A DNA stretch of 64,000 nucleotides from Dyella_A sp051962475 (GTDB lineage: Bacteria > Pseudomonadota > Gammaproteobacteria > Xanthomonadales > Rhodanobacteraceae): positions 248,001 to 312,000 of the forward strand of contig NZ_JBQCCF010000069.1 in NCBI RefSeq assembly GCF_051962475.1. Direction: 5' to 3'. Positions 1-8,822 of the stretch are shown in pieces. Below the pieces are notes generated by a model. That model ran no database searches, had not been told where the DNA came from, and saw nothing but the letters and a program-made list of their open reading frames with translations. The stretch's first letter is position 1. Each line of letters starts with the position of its first letter. A program made the translations under genes and the position numbers.

Positions 1-1203
1 ATCCTGCTGATGGTCAAGGCCGGCAAGCCCACGGACGACACCATCGCCACGCTGAAGCCGCTGCTGGCCGAGGGCGACATCCTGATCGACGGCGGCAACA
101 CGCTGTTCACCGACACCGTGCGCCGCGCCAAGGAATTGTCCGAGGCGGGACTGCACTTCATCGGCACCGGCGTCTCCGGCGGCGAGGAAGGCGCGCTGAA
201 GGGTCCGTCGATCATGCCCGGCGGTCCGCGCGACGCCTACGATTTGGTGGCGCCGATCCTCAAGGAGATCGCCGCCCGCGCGCCGGACGGCACGCCCTGC
301 GTGGCGTACATGGGTCCCGGCGGCGCGGGCCACTACGTGAAGATGGTGCACAACGGCATCGAGTACGGCGACATGCAGCTGATCGCCGAGAGCTATGCTC
401 TGCTCAAGGGCGTGCTCGGCCTGTCCAACGCCGAGCTGGCGAAGGTCTATGCGGACTGGAACGCCGGCGAGCTGGACAGCTACCTGATCCAGATCACCGC
501 GCAGATCTTCGGCAAGCAGGACGAGGAAACCGGCGAGGCGCTGGTCGACGTGATCCTCGATCGGGCCGCGCAGAAGGGCACCGGCAAGTGGACCAGCCAG
601 AGCGCGCTCGACCTCGGCGTGCCGTTGCCGCTGATCACCGAATCGGTGTTCGCCCGCGTGCTGTCCTCGCTGAAGAGCGAGCGCGTGGCGGCGAGCAAGC
701 AATTGGCCGGACCGGCGAAGCAGGCGTTTGCCGGCGGCCGCGCCGCCTTCATCGAGTCGGTGCGGCGCGCGCTGTACCTGGCCAAGCTGATCTCCTACGC
801 ACAGGGCTTCGCCCAGCTGCGCGCCGCTTCCACCGAGTACGACTGGAACCTCGACTACGGCACCATCGCCAGCATCTGGCGCGGTGGCTGCATCATCCGC
901 GCGCGCTTCCTGGAGGACATCACCCGCGCCTTCGCCGCCGACGCATCGCTGGCCAACCTGCTGCTGGCGCCGACCTTCGCCAAGGTCGCCACCGACTACC
1001 AGACCGCGCTGCGCGAAGTGGTCACCACGGCGGTGCAAGCGGGCGTGCCGGTGCCGGGCCTGGCCTCGGCCATCGCCTACTTCGACGGCTACCGCAGCGA
1101 GCGCCTGCCGGCCAACCTGATCCAGGCCCAGCGCGACCTGTTCGGGGCGCACACGTTCGAGCGCATCGATCGCGACGGCAGCTTCCACGCCGACTGGAAT
1201 TGA
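1..1203 (+). CDS. gnd: 6-phosphogluconate dehydrogenase (decarboxylating), 5' end cut by window
   Basis: Oxidises 6-phosphogluconate to ribulose 5-phosphate and CO2 with NADP+ in the cytosolic pentose phosphate pathway. The frame is open from the first base; about 70 N-terminal residues, including most of the Rossmann nucleotide motif, lie upstream of the window. Visible are the substrate-binding stretch GVSGGEEGALKGPSIMPGG and the HYVKMVHNGIEYGDMQ segment with the catalytic lysine, then the all-helical C-terminal domain ending FHADWN. The length that remains fits a family member of about 470 residues. The downstream gap holds a paired REP. Identification is firm; the true start cannot be seen. 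Confidence 0.96.
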   Translation: MLLMVKAGKPTDDTIATLKPLLAEGDILIDGGNTLFTDTVRRAKELSEAGLHFIGTGVSGGEEGALKGPSIMPGGPRDAYDLVAPILKEIAARAPDGTPCVAYMGPGGAGHYVKMVHNGIEYGDMQLIAESYALLKGVLGLSNAELAKVYADWNAGELDSYLIQITAQIFGKQDEETGEALVDVILDRAAQKGTGKWTSQSALDLGVPLPLITESVFARVLSSLKSERVAASKQLAGPAKQAFAGGRAAFIESVRRALYLAKLISYAQGFAQLRAASTEYDWNLDYGTIASIWRGGCIIRARFLEDITRAFAADASLANLLLAPTFAKVATDYQTALREVVTTAVQAGVPVPGLASAIAYFDGYRSERLPANLIQAQRDLFGAHTFERIDRDGSFHADWN

Positions 1204-1207
1204 CCCC

Positions 1208-1291
1208 GTAGGAGCGCACCCTGTGCGCGAATGCTTCTGGCGTTGATGTAGATCGAGAGCAAAAACGTTCGCGCACAGGATGCGCTCCTAC
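1208..1291. repeat. Paired REP element (GTAGGAGCGCACCC variant)
   Basis: Two inverted arms, 1208-1231 (beginning GTAGGAGCGCACCCTGTGCG) and 1268-1291 (its near complement), flank a spacer of about 36 bases. Each arm contains its own small palindrome, GCGCA..TGTGCGC. The GTAG foot is typical of REPs linked to RAYT transposases. It fills the gap between gnd and mutM. The arm core differs from the other REPs in this window. Confidence 0.85.
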
Positions 1292-1316
1292 CCGTCAGCA
1301 CTCACACCTCGCCCCC

Positions 1317-2144
1317 ATGCCTGAACTCCCCGAAGTCGAAACCACCCGCCGCGGCATCGCCCCGCACCTGGTCGGCCGACGCATCGGCGCGGTGACGCTG
1401 CGCCGGCCGGACCTGCGCTGGCCGATTCCGCACGAGGTGGCCGAGCTGCTGCCGGGTCAGGTGATCGAGTCCGTGGAGCGGCGCGCAAAGTACCTGCTGC
1501 TGCGCACCGAGATCGGCAGCGCCCTGCTGCACCTGGGCATGAGCGGCGTGCTGCGCGTGCTGCCGCCAGACACGCCGGTGAACACGCACGACCACGTGGA
1601 CATCGCCATCGACGCGGCGCCGAACAAGCCAGCCCGCGTGCTGCGCTTTACCGACCCGCGCCGCTTCGGCTGCCTGCTGTGGCAATGGCCGGGCGAAACC
1701 CACCACCTGCTCGCCACGCTGGGCCCGGAGCCGCTCACCGACGACTTCGACGGCGACCTCCTGTGGCGACTCTCGCGCGGCCGCAGCGCCGCGGTGAAGC
1801 TGTTCATCATGGACAACGCGGTGGTGGTCGGCGTGGGCAACATCTACGCCAGCGAGGCGCTGTTCGCCGCCGGCATCGACCCGCGCAAACCCGCCGGCAG
1901 CGTCTCGCGTGCGCGTTATGCGCGGCTGGCCGCCGAGATCAAGCGCATCCTCGCCTGGGCGATCGAGCGCGGCGGCACCACACTGCGCGACTTCCTCAAC
2001 CCGGACGGTGCGCCGGGCTACTTCTTCCGCGAGCTGTTCGTTTATGGCCGCGCCGGCGAGCCGTGCCGCACCTGTGGCGCCACGATCCACCAGGCCACGC
2101 TGGGGCAGCGCTCCACCTTCTGGTGCCCGCGCTGCCAGAAGTGA
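1317..2144 (+). CDS. mutM: Formamidopyrimidine-DNA glycosylase (Fpg/MutM)
   Basis: Bifunctional base-excision repair glycosylase/AP lyase that removes 8-oxoguanine and ring-opened purines. The 275-residue protein begins MPELPEVETTRRG, so the catalytic N-terminal proline (after Met removal) and Glu3 are present; Lys58 lies in the ERRAKYL segment. The C-terminal zinc finger is complete, with Cys250, Cys253, Cys270 and Cys273. Length is normal for the family. The start is fixed by the required PELPE N-terminus. No good Shine-Dalgarno is visible upstream. It sits between two REP pairs and so is probably transcribed alone. Confidence 0.97.
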   Translation: MPELPEVETTRRGIAPHLVGRRIGAVTLRRPDLRWPIPHEVAELLPGQVIESVERRAKYLLLRTEIGSALLHLGMSGVLRVLPPDTPVNTHDHVDIAIDAAPNKPARVLRFTDPRRFGCLLWQWPGETHHLLATLGPEPLTDDFDGDLLWRLSRGRSAAVKLFIMDNAVVVGVGNIYASEALFAAGIDPRKPAGSVSRARYARLAAEIKRILAWAIERGGTTLRDFLNPDGAPGYFFRELFVYGRAGEPCRTCGATIHQATLGQRSTFWCPRCQK

Positions 2145-2154
2145 CCCGGCCTTT

Positions 2155-2240
2155 GTAGGAGCCCGCTCGCGGGCGATGCTCTTGCTTTGATGTTTGATGT
2201 GGATCAGGAGCAGAAGCGTCGCCCGCGAGCGGGCTCCTAC
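2155..2240. repeat. Paired REP element (GTAGGAGCCCGCTC type)
   Basis: Inverted arms of about 25 bases: GTAGGAGCCCGCTCGCGGGC with GATGC at the left and the reverse complement ending GAGCGGGCTCCTAC at 2240. Each arm has the internal hairpin GCCCGC-TC-GCGGGC. The spacer carries TTTGATG and GGATCAGGAGCAGAAG, words that recur in the element at 16296. It lies between the convergent ends of mutM and the next gene and could act as a bidirectional 3' hairpin. Confidence 0.9.
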
Positions 2241-2259
2241 CGGGCGGAGGTCGCCACCA

Positions 2260-3027
2260 TCACGCCGGCCAGCGGAACTCCACGAAGGTGTTGTGGAAAT
2301 CCGGGTGCTCCAGGCTGCCGCCGAGGCGGCCGGTGAGGTCGTCGGCCAGGCCAGGGATCTCCACCTGCTGCCCGTCCTGAAAGTGCCCGCCGAGCGCTTC
2401 GAGTTCCACCAGTCGCTCGCACAGGCTGCCGGCGAGGTTCACCTGGTCGTCCGGCACGCCGCGCAGGCTGAAGTCGGGGCGACCGAACTTGCGCATGCCG
2501 CGGGTGTGGATCCAGTTGCGGCCAGGCTCGGACTCGCCGTCGCGCAGGATCAGCAGGTGACTGCGGATCGGCGCCCCCTCGCGCACCAGATAACGGCGGC
2601 GCCAGCCGTCCGCATCGAGCAGGGTGAGGATCTGCGGGTCGAGAATCGCCACGCCGCCGATGTCCAGCAGCCCGGCCAACACGCCCATCACGTCGCGCAG
2701 GTAACTGGTGTCGGCGGCGTCCTTGATCGTGCCGCGCACCACCAGCACCTGCGGCGCATTCACCGCGCGCTGGTAAGCCTCGGGCGACTCGTCCTTGAAC
2801 AGCTTGCCCAGCGAGCCCTTGAGCGGGTAGCCCTCCCAGCTGCGCAGCGCGTGGTGATAGTGATTGGTCGAGGTGATGCCCGCCGGCAGGCCCGGGCTGC
2901 CGTAGGGCTGGGACGGCACGCGCACGGCCTCGAACTCGCCGAACACGTAGAACTGCAGGACGATCTCCTCTTCGTTCGGCTGCCAGTACGGGCGCTCCCA
3001 GGCGGTCAGGGGAATCGGCGAAGTCAT
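2260..3027 (-). CDS. Uncharacterised 255-residue protein
   Basis: I do not recognise a named function. The protein is soluble, with no signal peptide or membrane segment. Notable stretches are an aromatic N-terminus (WERPYWQP), an LDIGGVAILDPQ segment near the middle and WIHTRGMRKFGRPDFSLRGV in the C-terminal half; the last recalls the FGRPD-type motif seen in several DUF families of bacterial hypothetical proteins. Codon and base composition match the neighbours, so it is probably a resident gene. It is co-oriented with, and 62 bases downstream of, tdk and may share its transcript. The reading is clear; the function is open. Confidence 0.8.
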   Translation of the reverse strand: MTSPIPLTAWERPYWQPNEEEIVLQFYVFGEFEAVRVPSQPYGSPGLPAGITSTNHYHHALRSWEGYPLKGSLGKLFKDESPEAYQRAVNAPQVLVVRGTIKDAADTSYLRDVMGVLAGLLDIGGVAILDPQILTLLDADGWRRRYLVREGAPIRSHLLILRDGESEPGRNWIHTRGMRKFGRPDFSLRGVPDDQVNLAGSLCERLVELEALGGHFQDGQQVEIPGLADDLTGRLGGSLEHPDFHNTFVEFRWPA

Positions 3028-3089
3028 CGGAAGTCCTTGGCGGAAAATGCGCGAGTTTGAAAGGAAGGATGTGGCTGCTGCGCGAACGG

Positions 3090-3716
3090 CTATTCGCCCA
3101 GCGGCAGCACGCTCTGCTGCAGTTCGATGCTGCCGCGCCCCTCGGTGATGTGCTTGAACTCGGCGCGGCTGACCGAGACATAGCGATCGTTGCCGCCGAT
3201 CTCCACCTGCGGCCCTTCGGTCACCGCGCGCCCGCTTTCGTCCACGCGCACCACCATGGTGGCCTTGCGCCCGGTGTGACAGATGGTCTTGATCTCTTCG
3301 AGGTTGTCCGCCCAGGCCAGCAAGTATCGACTGCCCTCGAACAGCTCACCGCGAAAATCAGTACGCAGACCGTAGGCGAGTACCGGGATGTTGAGCCGGT
3401 CGACCACGTCGCTGATCTGCCAAACCTGCGCCTTGGACAGGAACTGCGCCTCGTCGACGAACACGCAGTGCAGCGCACCGCGCGTCTCGACATCGCGCTC
3501 CACCATCGCCAGCAGGTTTTCCTCGCCGCTGAAGCGCCGTGCGTTGGCCTTCAGCCCGATGCGCGAGGCCACCACGCCTTCGCCGAAGCGGTTGTCCAGC
3601 GCCGGCGTGAGGATCAGCGTGCGCATGCCGCGCTCGTGGTAGTTGTACGCGCTCTGCAGCAGCGTGGTGGTCTTGCCGGCATTCATTGCCGAGTAATAGA
3701 AGTAGAGCTTGGCCAT
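3090..3716 (-). CDS. tdk: Thymidine kinase, zinc-less type
   Basis: Phosphorylates thymidine/deoxyuridine with ATP in the salvage pathway. The N-terminus MAKLYFYYSAMNAGKTTTLL holds the P-loop (residues 9-16); VDEAQ around 88-91 carries the catalytic Glu; YGLRTDFRGELF is the family lasso region. Length 208 residues is normal. Odd point: in E. coli Tdk a zinc ion is held by four residues, but here the equivalent region reads KTICHTGRKATM (Cys146 kept, second Cys replaced by Thr148) and RYVSVSRAEF (Cys replaced by Ser183). As I recall, Xanthomonas Tdk proteins look the same. Likely transcribed together with the downstream unknown gene. Confidence 0.96.
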   Translation of the reverse strand: MAKLYFYYSAMNAGKTTTLLQSAYNYHERGMRTLILTPALDNRFGEGVVASRIGLKANARRFSGEENLLAMVERDVETRGALHCVFVDEAQFLSKAQVWQISDVVDRLNIPVLAYGLRTDFRGELFEGSRYLLAWADNLEEIKTICHTGRKATMVVRVDESGRAVTEGPQVEIGGNDRYVSVSRAEFKHITEGRGSIELQQSVLPLGE

Positions 3717-3794
3717 GGTCGTGCGGTCGGGTCGTTGCCGCGCATGGTAGCGCGGCCAGGCCGTCGCCCGCGGGGGTGCCGAGTCTAGGGCCGC

Positions 3795-5135
3795 TCAGGC
3801 CCGACCCGCCGGACTGCCCGCATCGGCAAACTGCAGCTTCGCCTGTGCTCGCCGATAGCGCCGCTCGGACCACCAGCGACGTGCGTCGCGCAGGGCGCAA
3901 ATTGCGTAGACCAGCTTGAACACCTGCAGGCGCCACAGAACCCGCGGCGTATCGAACAGGTCGCCGGCCAGCATCGAGATCACCCCCTGCTCCAGCTGCC
4001 AGGTATTGCGTGGGGCGCGGAACATCTGGCGCATCACTGGCCCGTTGAAGCGCTCGATGAAGAAGGAAAACCGCGCCATGCCCTTGCGCTGGCGTCGCTC
4101 CAGTTGGCGCAGCAGGGCTCGTTCGCGGGACGGCTCACGCAGCGCCTGGTCGACCATTTCCGCCGCCTGCTCGGCGCCGCTCATCGCCAGATACACGCCG
4201 GAGGAAAACACCGGGTCGAGAAAAGCGAACGCATCGCCCACCATCACCCAGCCAGGCCCGCCCATCTGCGTAGAGTCGTAGGAATAGTTGCCGGTGACGC
4301 GCACTTCCTGGTCGATCAGCTCGGCTTGCTCCAGGCGCTGCCACAGTGCCGGGTTCAGCTTCAGCGTTTCCAGCAGGAAGGCCAGCGGCGAGCCCTTGCG
4401 CTGCTTGAGATAGGCCGGCCGGCAGACCGCGCCCACGCTCATCACTCCGTCGGGCAGCGGGATCATCCACATCCAGCCGTGCGCGAAGGTGTAGATGCTG
4501 ATGTTGCCGGCGTCCGCCCCGGCGCGGCAGGTCGCCCCGCGGAAATGGCCGAAGATCGCCGCACTCTGGTGCCTGGCATTCTTGCGCCGCAGCCGGCGCC
4601 GGGTCGCCAGCAGCGCGTCGCGGCCGCTGGCATCGATCACGTAGCGGGCCAGCAGCTGGTACCGGCGGCCATCGTCAACCTTTACTTCGAGCCGGCTCTC
4701 ACGCGGCCCCGACTGCTCCACGCCGATGACCTCGTGGCCCTCACGGGTCTGCGCGCCGCATCGTGCGGCGTGCTCGAACAGCATCCTGTCGAAGTCCTGC
4801 CGCCATACCTGATAGGCGTGCGGCGGGCTGTCGCCGATGGCGCGGTCGAAGGCGTAGGTGTTGTAGCCGCTCTCGTTGTCCGCCTCGAAATCCGCACCCG
4901 GCTTGAACACGCCCAGCGCCTGCACCTGCTCCAGCACGCCGAGGCGCTCGAACAGCGGCAGGTTCATCGGCAGCAGGGATTCGCCGATGTGGAAACGCGG
5001 ATGATGCGCCTTCTCCAGCGCAACGACGCGATAGCCGCGCCGTGCCAGCAGCGCGGCAGCGGTGCTGCCGCCCGGGCCGCCGCCGATTACCGCCACGTCG
5101 TATGGCCCGTCCAGCGTTGTGTCCGTTGCTTCCAT
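3795..5135 (-). CDS. FAD-dependent oxidoreductase, flavin-dependent halogenase-like
   Basis: A 446-residue soluble flavoprotein. GGGPGG (18-23) is the dinucleotide-binding glycine motif, GESLLP is at 51-56, GDAFAFLDPVFSSGV (300-314) is the second FAD contact, and WMWMIP (221-226) fits the WxWxIP fingerprint used to recognise flavin-dependent halogenases. Lys78 in GVFKPGADF lies where the catalytic lysine sits in phenol-type halogenases of the CmlS/PltA class. No carrier-protein or polyketide genes are beside it, so the substrate is unknown. Alternative: an oxygenase or geranylgeranyl-reductase-like enzyme of the same fold. It is divergent from rep. Family assignment is strong; halogenation itself is inference. 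Confidence 0.82.
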   Translation of the reverse strand: MEATDTTLDGPYDVAVIGGGPGGSTAAALLARRGYRVVALEKAHHPRFHIGESLLPMNLPLFERLGVLEQVQALGVFKPGADFEADNESGYNTYAFDRAIGDSPPHAYQVWRQDFDRMLFEHAARCGAQTREGHEVIGVEQSGPRESRLEVKVDDGRRYQLLARYVIDASGRDALLATRRRLRRKNARHQSAAIFGHFRGATCRAGADAGNISIYTFAHGWMWMIPLPDGVMSVGAVCRPAYLKQRKGSPLAFLLETLKLNPALWQRLEQAELIDQEVRVTGNYSYDSTQMGGPGWVMVGDAFAFLDPVFSSGVYLAMSGAEQAAEMVDQALREPSRERALLRQLERRQRKGMARFSFFIERFNGPVMRQMFRAPRNTWQLEQGVISMLAGDLFDTPRVLWRLQVFKLVYAICALRDARRWWSERRYRRAQAKLQFADAGSPAGRA

Positions 5136-5217
5136 CCCTGGATCCCCTGATGAGAGCGGCCGCTGCCGCGAGCGCCCGATTATCGCGCAGCGAGCCCGGC
5201 GCGCCAGGGGGCTCTGC

Positions 5218-5223
5218 TACCAT
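5218..5223 (+). promoter_or_regulatory. Putative -10 box of rep
   Basis: TACCAT ends 30 bases before the rep ATG, in the 118-base gap between the divergent halogenase-like gene and rep. It predicts a leader of about 24 bases. No clear -35 was found. Confidence 0.4.
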
Positions 5224-5253
5224 CGGCCGTCGCCTCACGCCGCCTCTCGATCC

Positions 5254-7233
5254 ATGCTCAACCCGCAACAATTGGCTGCTGTCGAATACTGCGACGGCCC
5301 GCTGCTCGTGCTTGCTGGCGCCGGCTCGGGGAAGACCTCGGTGATCACCCAGAAGATCGCCCACCTGATCCAGCGCCGGAAGCTGGCCGCCTCCAAGATC
5401 GCCGCGATCACCTTCACCAACAAGGCCGCGCGTGAGATGCGCGAGCGCGTCGGCAAGCTGGTTTCCAGCGAGGATGCCGCCGCGCTGACCGTGTGCACCT
5501 TCCACGCGCTGGGCCTGAAGTTCCTGCAGATCGAGCATGAACGCGCCGGCCTGCGCCGCGGTTTCTCGGTGCTCGATGCGGACGACAGCGAGGGCATCGT
5601 CAAGGAGCTGGCGCCTAAAGGCGCCAAGCCGGACGTGCTGTGGGGCATCCGTAACCTGCTCAGCCGCGCCAAGAATGCGGGCCTTTCGCCGGAAGAGGCG
5701 CTGGCCGCCGCGCGCGCACCGCGCGAGCTGGAAGCTGCGACCATCTACGACCTCTACCAGCAGCGGCTGGCCGCGTTCAACGCGGTGGATTTCGACGACC
5801 TGATCCGCCTGCCGCTGCGCATCCTGGAATCGGACACCGCATGCCGCGACGGCTGGCGCGAGCGCCTGCGCTACCTGCTGGTGGACGAATACCAGGACAC
5901 CAACGACGCGCAGTACCGCCTGCTCAAGGCGCTGACCGGACCGAAGGGCCACATCACCTGCGTGGGCGACGACGACCAGTCGATCTACGCCTGGCGCGGT
6001 GCCAACCCGGAGAACCTCGACCAGCTCGGCCGCGACTGGCCGAATCTCAAGGTGATCAAGCTCGAGCAGAACTACCGCTGCGGCAAGCGCATCCTGCGTG
6101 CGGCGAACAGGCTCATCGCCAACAACCCGCACGTGCACGAGAAAAAGCTCTGGAGCGAGCATCCCGAAGGTATGCCGATCCGCGTGCTCGAGTGCAAGGA
6201 CGCCGAGCACGAGGCCGAGAAGATCGCCGCGATCGCCACCACGCTGGCCGAGAAGCACAAGGCGCGCTGGGAGGACATGGCCATCCTCTACCGCGGCAAC
6301 TTCCAGGCGCGTCCGCTGGAAAAGGCGCTGAGACTAGCGCGCGTGCCCTATCACCTCACCGGCGCCCTGAGCTTCCTCGACCGCGCCGAAGTGAAGGACC
6401 TGCTGTGCTACCTGCGGCTGCTGGCCAACCCCAGCGACGACGCGGCGTTCCTGCGCGTGGTGAACGTGCCGAAACGCGAGATCGGTTCGACCACGCTGGA
6501 AAAGCTCGGCCAGATGGCGCAGTCGAAGCATTGCTCGCTGCTCGAAGCCACCCGCAGCGACAGCGTGTTGCGCCAGCTCACGCCGCGCCCAGCCGCCGCG
6601 CTGGCGTCGCTCTCCACCCTGCTCGACGAACTGCGCAGCGCCTCGCTGCACGAGAGCGCGGCGGATCTGGTCGAGCGCATCCTCAGTCGCACCGGCTACG
6701 CCGCGCAGATCGCCGCCAGCACGCCGGATGCCAGCGTGCGTGAGCGCAAGCTCGGCAATCTCAAGGAGCTGGCCGACTGGTTCCGCGCCATGCAGAAGGG
6801 CGGCAACAGCGCCGGCGACCTAGCCTCGCAGCTGGCGCTGCTCAGCCACGCCGACCGCGACGACCCGGGCAACGCCGTGCGCATGATGACCATGCATGCC
6901 GCCAAGGGCCTGGAGTTTCGCTTCGTCTTCATCGTCGGCTGCGAAGAGGGCACGCTGCCGCACGAGGGCGCCATCGACGAGGGCCGCATCGACGAGGAGC
7001 GCCGCCTGATGTACGTGGGCATCACCCGCGCCAAGGAAGTGCTCACGCTTTCCTGGTCGGCCCGCTCCAAGCGCTATGGCGAGATCAACAACAACCAGCC
7101 CAGCCGCTTCCTGCACGAACTGCCGCAGGACGACCTGCACTGGCAGGGCAAGGATCCGGAGGCCGACAAGGAGGCCGTGCGCGAGACCGCCGAATCGCAC
7201 ATGGCGAAGATTGCCGCGATGCTGGCCGGCTGA
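5254..7233 (+). CDS. rep: ATP-dependent DNA helicase Rep (superfamily 1, UvrD/Rep)
   Basis: 3'-5' DNA helicase that clears protein blocks ahead of replication forks. The start MLNPQQLAAVEYCDGPLLVL matches the E. coli Rep N-terminus closely, so the longer in-frame extension upstream is rejected. Walker A AGAGSGKT is at residues 21-28; VDEYQDTN (Walker B), GDDDQSIYAWRGA, the QNYR motif and MTMHAAKGLEF follow in order. The 659-residue length is normal. The stop is 10 bases before the next ATG, so rep and the TPR-sulfotransferase gene are very likely one transcript. Confidence 0.97.
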   Translation: MLNPQQLAAVEYCDGPLLVLAGAGSGKTSVITQKIAHLIQRRKLAASKIAAITFTNKAAREMRERVGKLVSSEDAAALTVCTFHALGLKFLQIEHERAGLRRGFSVLDADDSEGIVKELAPKGAKPDVLWGIRNLLSRAKNAGLSPEEALAAARAPRELEAATIYDLYQQRLAAFNAVDFDDLIRLPLRILESDTACRDGWRERLRYLLVDEYQDTNDAQYRLLKALTGPKGHITCVGDDDQSIYAWRGANPENLDQLGRDWPNLKVIKLEQNYRCGKRILRAANRLIANNPHVHEKKLWSEHPEGMPIRVLECKDAEHEAEKIAAIATTLAEKHKARWEDMAILYRGNFQARPLEKALRLARVPYHLTGALSFLDRAEVKDLLCYLRLLANPSDDAAFLRVVNVPKREIGSTTLEKLGQMAQSKHCSLLEATRSDSVLRQLTPRPAAALASLSTLLDELRSASLHESAADLVERILSRTGYAAQIAASTPDASVRERKLGNLKELADWFRAMQKGGNSAGDLASQLALLSHADRDDPGNAVRMMTMHAAKGLEFRFVFIVGCEEGTLPHEGAIDEGRIDEERRLMYVGITRAKEVLTLSWSARSKRYGEINNNQPSRFLHELPQDDLHWQGKDPEADKEAVRETAESHMAKIAAMLAG

Positions 7234-7243
7234 TCGCTTCGCC

Positions 7244-8818
7244 ATGAACGCGCTAGCACAGCAGTACAACCAGCTGATCGAGGCGTTCAACCGCATGGAC
7301 TGGCCGCGCGCACTCACCCTGGCTGCCCCCCTGGTGGAGGCGGCACCGGAGCATCCGCTGGTGCGCTTCGTGGCCGGCATCGCGCTCCTGGAAACCGGTC
7401 GCGCCGATGCCGCCCTGCCGCAACTCGAGGCAGCCGCGCGGCTGGATCCGGCGCGACTGGATTTCGCCAGCCACCACGCCCGCGCGCTGCTTGCCACTGG
7501 CCGCGTAGCGCAGGCGCGCCGAGTTGCCAGCGAGGCGGAAGCGATACCACCGCGCGACCCCGCCTCACTGGACGTGCTTGGTCAGGTACGGGTGCAGGTC
7601 GGCGACTACGACGGTGCGCTGGCGACGTTTTCGCACGCCGCCGCGTTGGCGCCAACCCAGCCGCAGTTGCATCTCAACAGGGCCTCGGCGCTGATCGGAC
7701 TGGGCCGCTTCGACGAGGCGGAACAGGCGCTGGAGCAATGCCTCGCCCTCGCACCGCGCTACTGGCGTGCGCACTACAGCTTGGCGCAATTGCGCCGGCA
7801 GACGCCCGCACACAACCACCTCGCACGCCTGCAGGCGCTACTGCCGGAGGCGGCCAACGATCCAGCCGCACTGACCTGCCTCCACCTCGCCCTGGCGAAG
7901 GAGCACGAGGACTTGGGGGAATATCGGTCGGCAATAACCCATCTGATCGCGGGCAAGCGGGCGGCGCGGCCAACACGCAACTACGACCCTGCGCGTGACG
8001 TGGCTATGGTGGATGCACTGATCGATGCGTTCGATCCACTACCCGCGCCAGCGGAACATGCGCCTATCAACGGACCGATCTTCATCGTCGGCATGCCGCG
8101 CAGTGGCACCACGCTGGTCGATCGCATCGTCTCCAGTCATTCCGCCGTGCGATCGGCAGGCGAGCTGCACACCTTTGGCCACGCGCTCGCTCGCGCCCTG
8201 CGCTCAGCTACGCCGTATCTGCTCGATCCGGCGGTGCTCGCACACGTGCCGGGCATCGACTGGCCGGCGCTGGGCCGCGCCTACCTTGCCCACGCGCGCA
8301 CCGTGGTGGGCGAGGACAGCGGCCGCTTCACCGACAAGCTGCCGCACAACTTCCTGCATCTGGGCGCGGTCGCACGGGCGCTGCCCACCGCACGCATCGT
8401 CTGCCTGCGCCGCCAGCCGATGGACACCTGCCTGAGCAATTTTCGCCAGTTGTTCGCCGCCTCGGCGCCGTACTTCGACTACTCGTACGCGCTGGAAGAC
8501 GTGGGGCGCTACTACGTGCAGTTCGATCGCCTGATGGCGCACTGGACGCGGACACTGCCCGGCCGCGTGCTGTCGATCGACTACGAGGAACTGGTCGACC
8601 ACCAGGAGCCCGTGACGCGGCGCCTACTCGATTTCTGCGGCCTGCCGTGGGACGACGCCTGTCTGCACTTCGAGCGCAATGCAGCGCCGGTGACCACGCC
8701 CAGCGCGGTGCAGGTGCGCTCGACCCTGCACCGCGACTCGTTGGAGCGCTGGAGACGCTACGGCGCGGCAATGGACGGGCTGCGCGCGATTCTCATCGAG
8801 GCGGGCATCGCCACCTGA
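7244..8818 (+). CDS. TPR-containing sulfotransferase family protein
   Basis: 524 residues in two parts. Residues 1-250 are alanine/leucine-rich helical pairs of the tetratricopeptide type (for example the segment around VGDYDGALATFSHAAALAP). From residue 278 a sulfotransferase domain begins, with GMPRSGTT at 283-290 as the 5'-phosphosulfate-binding loop of PAPS-dependent enzymes; a later CLRRQPMDTCLSNF segment resembles the 3'-phosphate-binding region. The acceptor is unknown; related proteins sulfate peptides or carbohydrates. No membrane anchor is visible. Start chosen at the first ATG after the rep stop; the earlier in-frame region is overlap with rep. Its stop is 4 bases from the convergent permease gene. 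Confidence 0.88.
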   Translation: MNALAQQYNQLIEAFNRMDWPRALTLAAPLVEAAPEHPLVRFVAGIALLETGRADAALPQLEAAARLDPARLDFASHHARALLATGRVAQARRVASEAEAIPPRDPASLDVLGQVRVQVGDYDGALATFSHAAALAPTQPQLHLNRASALIGLGRFDEAEQALEQCLALAPRYWRAHYSLAQLRRQTPAHNHLARLQALLPEAANDPAALTCLHLALAKEHEDLGEYRSAITHLIAGKRAARPTRNYDPARDVAMVDALIDAFDPLPAPAEHAPINGPIFIVGMPRSGTTLVDRIVSSHSAVRSAGELHTFGHALARALRSATPYLLDPAVLAHVPGIDWPALGRAYLAHARTVVGEDSGRFTDKLPHNFLHLGAVARALPTARIVCLRRQPMDTCLSNFRQLFAASAPYFDYSYALEDVGRYYVQFDRLMAHWTRTLPGRVLSIDYEELVDHQEPVTRRLLDFCGLPWDDACLHFERNAAPVTTPSAVQVRSTLHRDSLERWRRYGAAMDGLRAILIEAGIAT

Positions 8819-8822
8819 TCAT

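Noticed and set aside
1208..2240. CRISPR-like repeats
   Set aside because: The repeats are inverted pairs scattered singly between genes, with conserved spacers, and no cas genes; they are REP elements.
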